Shown here piece after piece: positions 7,031-9,863 of a stretch of DNA of 9,863 nucleotides (position 1 is the first letter of the stretch; each line of letters opens with the position of its first letter). The notes under the pieces were generated by a model, which was given only the letters and a program-made list of their open reading frames with translations, ran no database searches and was not told where the DNA came from. A program made the position numbers and the translations under genes. The stretch is from Clostridium disporicum. Lineage in GTDB: Bacteria; Bacillota; Clostridia; Clostridiales; Clostridiaceae. The stretch covers positions 1-9,863 of the forward strand of contig NZ_CYZX01000037.1 in NCBI RefSeq assembly GCF_001405015.1. Reading direction: 5' to 3'.

Positions 7031-8188
7031 GTGAGTAAGAAGGAAATTGTAGCTATGATATTAGCAGGGGGACAAGGTTCAAGATTAGGAGTGTTAACAA
7101 AGAAATTAGCAAAACCAGCAGTACCATATGGAGGAAAGTATAGAATAATAGATTTTCCACTTAGTAACTGTTCAAATTCAGGTATATATACAGTAGGAGT
7201 TTTAACACAATACAAACCATTAGAGTTAAATTCACATATAGGAATAGGTAGTCCATGGGACCTTGATAGAAGAGATGGTGGAGTTAGAATATTACCACCT
7301 TATCAAGAAGAAAAAGGTGGAAATTGGTATAAAGGAACTGCAAATGCAATTTACCAAAATATAGAATTCATAGATAATCATGATCCAGAATACGTGTTAG
7401 TTTTATCAGGAGATCATATATATAAGATGAATTATGACAAGATGTTACAGTTCCACAAAGAAAAAAATGCTGAAGCGACAATAGCTGTAATAGAAGTTCC
7501 ACTTGAAGAGGCTAGTAGATTTGGAATAATGAATACTAATGACGATTTATCTATATATGAATTCGAAGAAAAACCAGCAAAACCAAAAAGTCAAATGGCT
7601 TCTATGGGAGTTTATATATTTAATTGGAAATTATTAAGACAAGCTTTAAAGGAAGATGAAAAAGATAAAGAATCTAGCAATGATTTTGGTAAAAACATAA
7701 TTCCTAAAATGCTTTCACAAGGAAATAGGTTATTTGCTTACCCATTTGAAGGATACTGGAAGGATGTTGGTACAATAAACAGTCTTTGGGAAGCAAATAT
7801 GGATTTATTGAGAAGAGAAAATGGACTAACTTTATACGATGATGAATGGAAGATTTATTCAGTGAGCCCTGTAAGACCAGCTCAGTATATTGGTAAAAAT
7901 GCTGTAGTTAAAAATGCTTTAGTAGTAGAAGGATGTAGGGTAGAAGGTACTGTTGAAAATTCAGTACTATTTGAAGGTGTTTCTGTAGGAAAGAATACTA
8001 TCATAAGAGATTCTGTAATAATGCCAGGAGCTAAGATAGGTGAAAATGTAGTTATTGAAAAAGCTATTGTAGGAGCAGAAGCTATAGTAAGAAGAAGCTG
8101 TAAAATAGGAAATGGAAATAATATAGCTGTTATCGCAGCAAAAGAAGAAATAAAAAGTAGCAGTGTTTTAGATGCTATAGAAGCATAA
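7031..8188 (+). CDS. glgC: Glucose-1-phosphate adenylyltransferase, catalytic subunit
   Basis: Makes ADP-glucose and pyrophosphate from ATP and glucose-1-phosphate, the committed step of bacterial glycogen synthesis. The 385-residue protein has an N-terminal nucleotidyltransferase domain with LAGGQGSRL (11-19), KPAVPYGGKYRIIDFPLSN (28-46), GTANAIYQN (102-110), SGDHIYKM with the metal-binding Asp128, and FEEKP with Lys181, the conserved glucose-1-phosphate lysine. A C-terminal left-handed beta-helix of hexapeptide repeats begins near 286. The start codon is GTG: no suitable in-frame ATG lies upstream, the conserved KKE precedes the first internal ATG (codon 9), and AGAGGAG ends ten bases upstream. 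glgD follows 25 bases after its stop, and the two products presumably form a mixed tetramer. Lys36 matches the E. coli fructose-1,6-bisphosphate lysine, but allosteric control is only inferred. Confidence 0.96.
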   Translation: MSKKEIVAMILAGGQGSRLGVLTKKLAKPAVPYGGKYRIIDFPLSNCSNSGIYTVGVLTQYKPLELNSHIGIGSPWDLDRRDGGVRILPPYQEEKGGNWYKGTANAIYQNIEFIDNHDPEYVLVLSGDHIYKMNYDKMLQFHKEKNAEATIAVIEVPLEEASRFGIMNTNDDLSIYEFEEKPAKPKSQMASMGVYIFNWKLLRQALKEDEKDKESSNDFGKNIIPKMLSQGNRLFAYPFEGYWKDVGTINSLWEANMDLLRRENGLTLYDDEWKIYSVSPVRPAQYIGKNAVVKNALVVEGCRVEGTVENSVLFEGVSVGKNTIIRDSVIMPGAKIGENVVIEKAIVGAEAIVRRSCKIGNGNNIAVIAAKEEIKSSSVLDAIEA

Positions 8189-8213
8189 GGGTATTAATAG
8201 GGGGAAGAGGAAT

Positions 8214-9320
8214 ATGAATAATTGTATAGGAATTATTAATTTAGATGAGAATGAACAAAGAATTAATGAATTAACCAGACATAGAAGTTTAGCATCATTA
8301 CCTATAGCAGGAAGATATAGAGTTATAGATTTTGTATTATCTAATATGACAAATTCAGGAGTTGAAAATATAGGTATATTCACTAAGAATAAATCAAGAT
8401 CATTAATGGATCATTTAACTAATGGAAGACCATGGGATTTACATCGTAAAAATGATGGACTTAGGGTATTTAATTTTGCAGATTTAGATCCATCGCATGA
8501 TGATATCCATAATTTTTGGGAGAATATTGACTTTTTAGAATATAGCAGAAGAGATTATGTTTTAATTAGTTCTTCATATATGATATGTAATATAGATTAT
8601 AATGAAGTTTTAAATTATCATAGAGAACAAGGTAATGATATCACTATAGTATATAAGAATGTTAAGGACTGTAAGGAGAATTTTACAGACTGTGAAGTTT
8701 TAAATTTAGATGATAATTCAAATGTTATCAGTATAGGTGAAAATATATCTTATAGAAGTAACTCAAATATAAATATGGAAATGTATATAATGAAGAAGAG
8801 TTTATTTATAGATATAATATATAAGTCAATTAAAAGTGGAATGTATAAAAAGGTAAAACAATTTATTGGTGATAATTTAAAGGATTTAAAAGTTAGAGGA
8901 TATGAATTCAAAGGATACCTAGCATGTATAAATTCAATTAAAGCATATTATGATGCAAATATGGATTTTCTAAAAGAAAAGGTAAGTAAAGAGTTGTTTT
9001 ATAGTAATTCACCTATATATACAAAGCCTAAAGATGAATGTCCAACTCAATATACAGAAAATAGTTCAGTAGTAAATTCTATAATAGCTAATGGATCTTA
9101 TATTGAAGGAACAGTAAGAAATTGTGTAATTGGTAGAAAAGTATTTATAGGTAAAGACAGTGTTTTAGAAAACTGTGTTATCTTACAAAATGGAATGATT
9201 GAAGATGGAGTTAAAATGAATAGAGTTATCACAGATAAAGGTGTGGTAATTAAAAAAGGAGAAGAATTAAAAGGATTAGAAGATAATCCAGTTACAATTC
9301 CTAAAAAGAGAATATTCTAA
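8214..9320 (+). CDS. glgD: ADP-glucose pyrophosphorylase regulatory subunit, GlgD type
   Basis: A 368-residue paralogue of GlgC, partner subunit of ADP-glucose pyrophosphorylase in Firmicutes. The fold is retained: LPIAGRYRVIDFVLSNMTNSG (29-49) and PWDLHRKNDGLRVF (73-86) match GlgC, and a hexapeptide beta-helix occupies roughly 280-350. The catalytic signatures are lost. The GGxGxRL loop is replaced by NLDENEQRI near residues 9-17, and GlgC SGDHIYKM is replaced by SSSYMICN, so the metal-binding Asp becomes Ser121. The GGK lysine is Arg34. This fits a non-catalytic subunit that modifies GlgC activity. This is normal for GlgD, not decay: the frame is intact and a ribosome binding site (AGGGGGA near 8199-8205) precedes the ATG. 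Co-transcribed with glgC and followed by a hairpin at 9347. Confidence 0.95.
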   Translation: MNNCIGIINLDENEQRINELTRHRSLASLPIAGRYRVIDFVLSNMTNSGVENIGIFTKNKSRSLMDHLTNGRPWDLHRKNDGLRVFNFADLDPSHDDIHNFWENIDFLEYSRRDYVLISSSYMICNIDYNEVLNYHREQGNDITIVYKNVKDCKENFTDCEVLNLDDNSNVISIGENISYRSNSNINMEMYIMKKSLFIDIIYKSIKSGMYKKVKQFIGDNLKDLKVRGYEFKGYLACINSIKAYYDANMDFLKEKVSKELFYSNSPIYTKPKDECPTQYTENSSVVNSIIANGSYIEGTVRNCVIGRKVFIGKDSVLENCVILQNGMIEDGVKMNRVITDKGVVIKKGEELKGLEDNPVTIPKKRIF

Positions 9321-9346
9321 GTTAGTAAGGTTTAATAATATAAAAA

Positions 9347-9395
9347 AATTAGCTATCCATTTTTCTCATAGAAATTTGGATAGTTAATTATTATA
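9347..9395. terminator. Probable terminator after glgD
   Basis: A 13-bp stem with one G-T pair (AATTAGCTATCCA at 9347-9359 against TGGATAGTTAATT at 9377-9389) is extended inward, after two mismatches, by TTTCT/AGAAA with loop CAT. The T-tract after the right arm is weak (ATTATTAT), while an A-run on the left gives a good U-tract in the opposite direction. It lies 26 bases after the glgD stop. Confidence 0.65.
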
Positions 9396-9398
9396 GTG

Positions 9399-9477
9399 TG
9401 TGGATAATGTTAATTATGTTAATAAATATATTAATGTAATCAACATATATTGTGGATAATGTGTGAATAGTGGATAA
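9399..9477 (-). promoter_or_regulatory. DnaA-box cluster upstream of the rRNA operon
   Basis: TGTGGATAA, the reverse complement of the consensus DnaA box TTATCCACA, occurs exactly at 9399-9407 and 9451-9459, and AGTGGATAA (8 of 9) at 9469-9477. All three have the same orientation. A very AT-rich stretch lies between the first two. They lie in the glgD-rRNA gap, outside any gene. Function is inferred: DnaA binding that affects the rRNA promoters, DnaA titration, or closeness to the origin. Confidence 0.6.
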
Positions 9478-9497
9478 GTATATTAGTAGTAATATAC
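9478..9497. repeat. Perfect 8-bp inverted repeat next to the DnaA-like boxes
   Basis: GTATATTA (9478-9485) and TAATATAC (9490-9497) are exact reverse complements around GTAG. The dyad begins at the base following the third DnaA-like box. No T-run follows, so an operator or cruciform is more likely than a terminator. Confidence 0.65.
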
Positions 9498-9592
9498 CAC
9501 AGTACCTAGTGTATCAATAGTATTAAATAATAGAAAAATAGAGGAAAAGTGAGTAAAGTAAGTTTAATACTTAAAAGCAATAGAAAGATTAG

Positions 9593-9621
9593 TAGTTAGT
9601 GGAAAGAGAAGATGTTAAGAT
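9593..9621 (+). promoter_or_regulatory. Decayed upstream copy of the rRNA promoter
   Basis: TAAGAT at 9616-9621, preceded by TGT, matches the -10 of the two promoters downstream and lies 78 bases before the first. The sequence after it (AAATCTCGTCGCT...GCGAAAC) resembles the same segment of the next unit (AAGTCTCGTTGCT...ACGAAAC). At the -35 place stands TAGTTA (3 of 6), so activity is doubtful. Confidence 0.5.
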
Positions 9622-9670
9622 AAATCTCGTCGCTGATGCGAAACAACAAAAACACAAGATAAAAAAGTGT

Positions 9671-9699
9671 TTGACAGTTGTTTTGGTAAGTGATAAGAT
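9671..9699 (+). promoter_or_regulatory. rRNA operon promoter P1
   Basis: TTGACA (9671-9676), a 17-base spacer, then TAAGAT (9694-9699) with TGA directly before it (extended -10). An A-rich stretch upstream (9641-9666) could act as an UP element. Transcription should begin near 9706-9707, where a G is available. Confidence 0.88.
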
Positions 9700-9749
9700 A
9701 AGTCTCGTTGCTAACGAAACTAAGTCAAAAAAAACTTTGAAAAAAGTTG

Positions 9750-9778
9750 TTGACATAAAGTTGAGTGAGTGATAAGAT
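9750..9778 (+). promoter_or_regulatory. rRNA operon promoter P2
   Basis: TTGACA (9750-9755), a 17-base spacer, then TAAGAT (9773-9778) preceded by TGA: the same design as P1, 79 bases downstream. A-tracts at 9727-9734 and 9740-9745 suit an UP element. The expected start is near G9785. Confidence 0.9.
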
Positions 9779-9863
9779 AAGGAAGTCGCTTGAAGCGATA
9801 ACAAAATATGGTCTTTGAAAATTGAACAGAATATAGTTAAAATAAATCCAGCAATTCTTTTGA
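9779..9863 (+). other. Pre-16S leader of the downstream rRNA operon, cut by the window end
   Basis: The segment after P2 holds a start-proximal hairpin (9786-9798) and TGGTCTTTGAAAATTGAAC (9809-9825), the conserved Firmicutes rRNA leader element that includes a boxA-like antitermination signal. The 16S gene should begin shortly after the window; none of its recognisable sequence is present. Confidence 0.82.

Larger units (their letters stand above)
9593..9828 (+). repeat. Tandem promoter units, period about 78-79 bases
   Basis: Three successive units (from 9593, 9671 and 9750) share -35 region, TAAGAT, a small hairpin just downstream and an A-rich tail. Units 1 and 2 are also alike after the -10; unit 3 continues into the leader. 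The hairpins are TCGC/GCGA (9630-9641), TCGTT/AACGA (9705-9717) and TCGCT/AGCGA (9786-9798). Confidence 0.65.

Noticed and set aside
9484..9492. TAG-TAG-TAA run resembling DnaA-trio elements of bacterial origins
   Set aside because: Only three units, better explained by the perfect dyad 9478-9497, and its side relative to the boxes does not fit the known arrangement as I recall it.
688..9804. Minus-strand open reading frames of 71-93 codons at 688-903, 1177-1434, 6934-7215, 8168-8383 and 9589-9804
   Set aside because: They lie opposite real genes or the rRNA promoter array, have no recognisable domains, and fit chance open frames in this DNA.
1..9863. CRISPR arrays, insertion sequences, tRNA genes, attachment sites
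   Set aside because: I looked on both strands and saw no regular repeat-spacer pattern, transposase, tRNA cloverleaf or integrase-linked repeats.

Overview
The window is an AT-rich stretch holding a complete glycogen (granulose) metabolism locus that fills the interval between two rRNA operons, all on the + strand. It opens inside the 3' part of a 5S rRNA gene and closes in the promoter and leader region of the next rRNA operon, just short of 16S. The low GC content, AGGAGG-type ribosome binding sites, the glgC/glgD pair typical of Firmicutes, and the leader element TCTTTGAAAATTGAAC suggest a Clostridium sensu stricto type organism. I cannot name the species from sequence alone.

Layout: (1) 1-107, 5S rRNA 3' part, followed by a strong terminator. 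(2) 147-739, long AT-rich intergenic region with hairpins, a second (bidirectional) terminator, possible decayed coding fragments and the putative glgB promoter with an overlapping dyad. (3) 740-6705, glgB (branching enzyme), glgA (starch/glycogen synthase) and glgP (glycogen phosphorylase), tightly spaced and closed by an intrinsic terminator at 6775-6815. (4) 6816-7030, AT-rich spacer with a perfect 10-bp direct repeat, probably carrying a separate promoter. (5) 7031-9320, glgC and glgD, the two subunits of ADP-glucose pyrophosphorylase, followed by a hairpin. (6) 9399-9497, three co-oriented DnaA-box-like 9-mers followed directly by a perfect dyad. (7) 9593-9863, a tandem rRNA promoter array (two near-consensus promoters, each TTGACA-N17-TAAGAT with an extended -10, plus a decayed third copy upstream) and the pre-16S leader with a boxA-like element.

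How the genes work together: GlgC/GlgD make ADP-glucose from glucose-1-phosphate and ATP, GlgA adds glucose to the growing alpha-1,4 chain, GlgB introduces alpha-1,6 branches, and GlgP releases glucose-1-phosphate from outer chains by phosphorolysis. No debranching enzyme (GlgX or pullulanase type), amylase or regulator is encoded here, so full breakdown needs genes elsewhere. The terminator after glgP suggests two transcription units, glgBAP and glgCD.

I see no clearly undescribed biological system. The genes are orthodox. The most interesting signals are non-coding: the DnaA-box cluster ahead of the rRNA operon, the periodic rRNA promoter array whose start-site hairpins differ in sequence but keep their pairing, and the dyad overlapping the putative glgB promoter.
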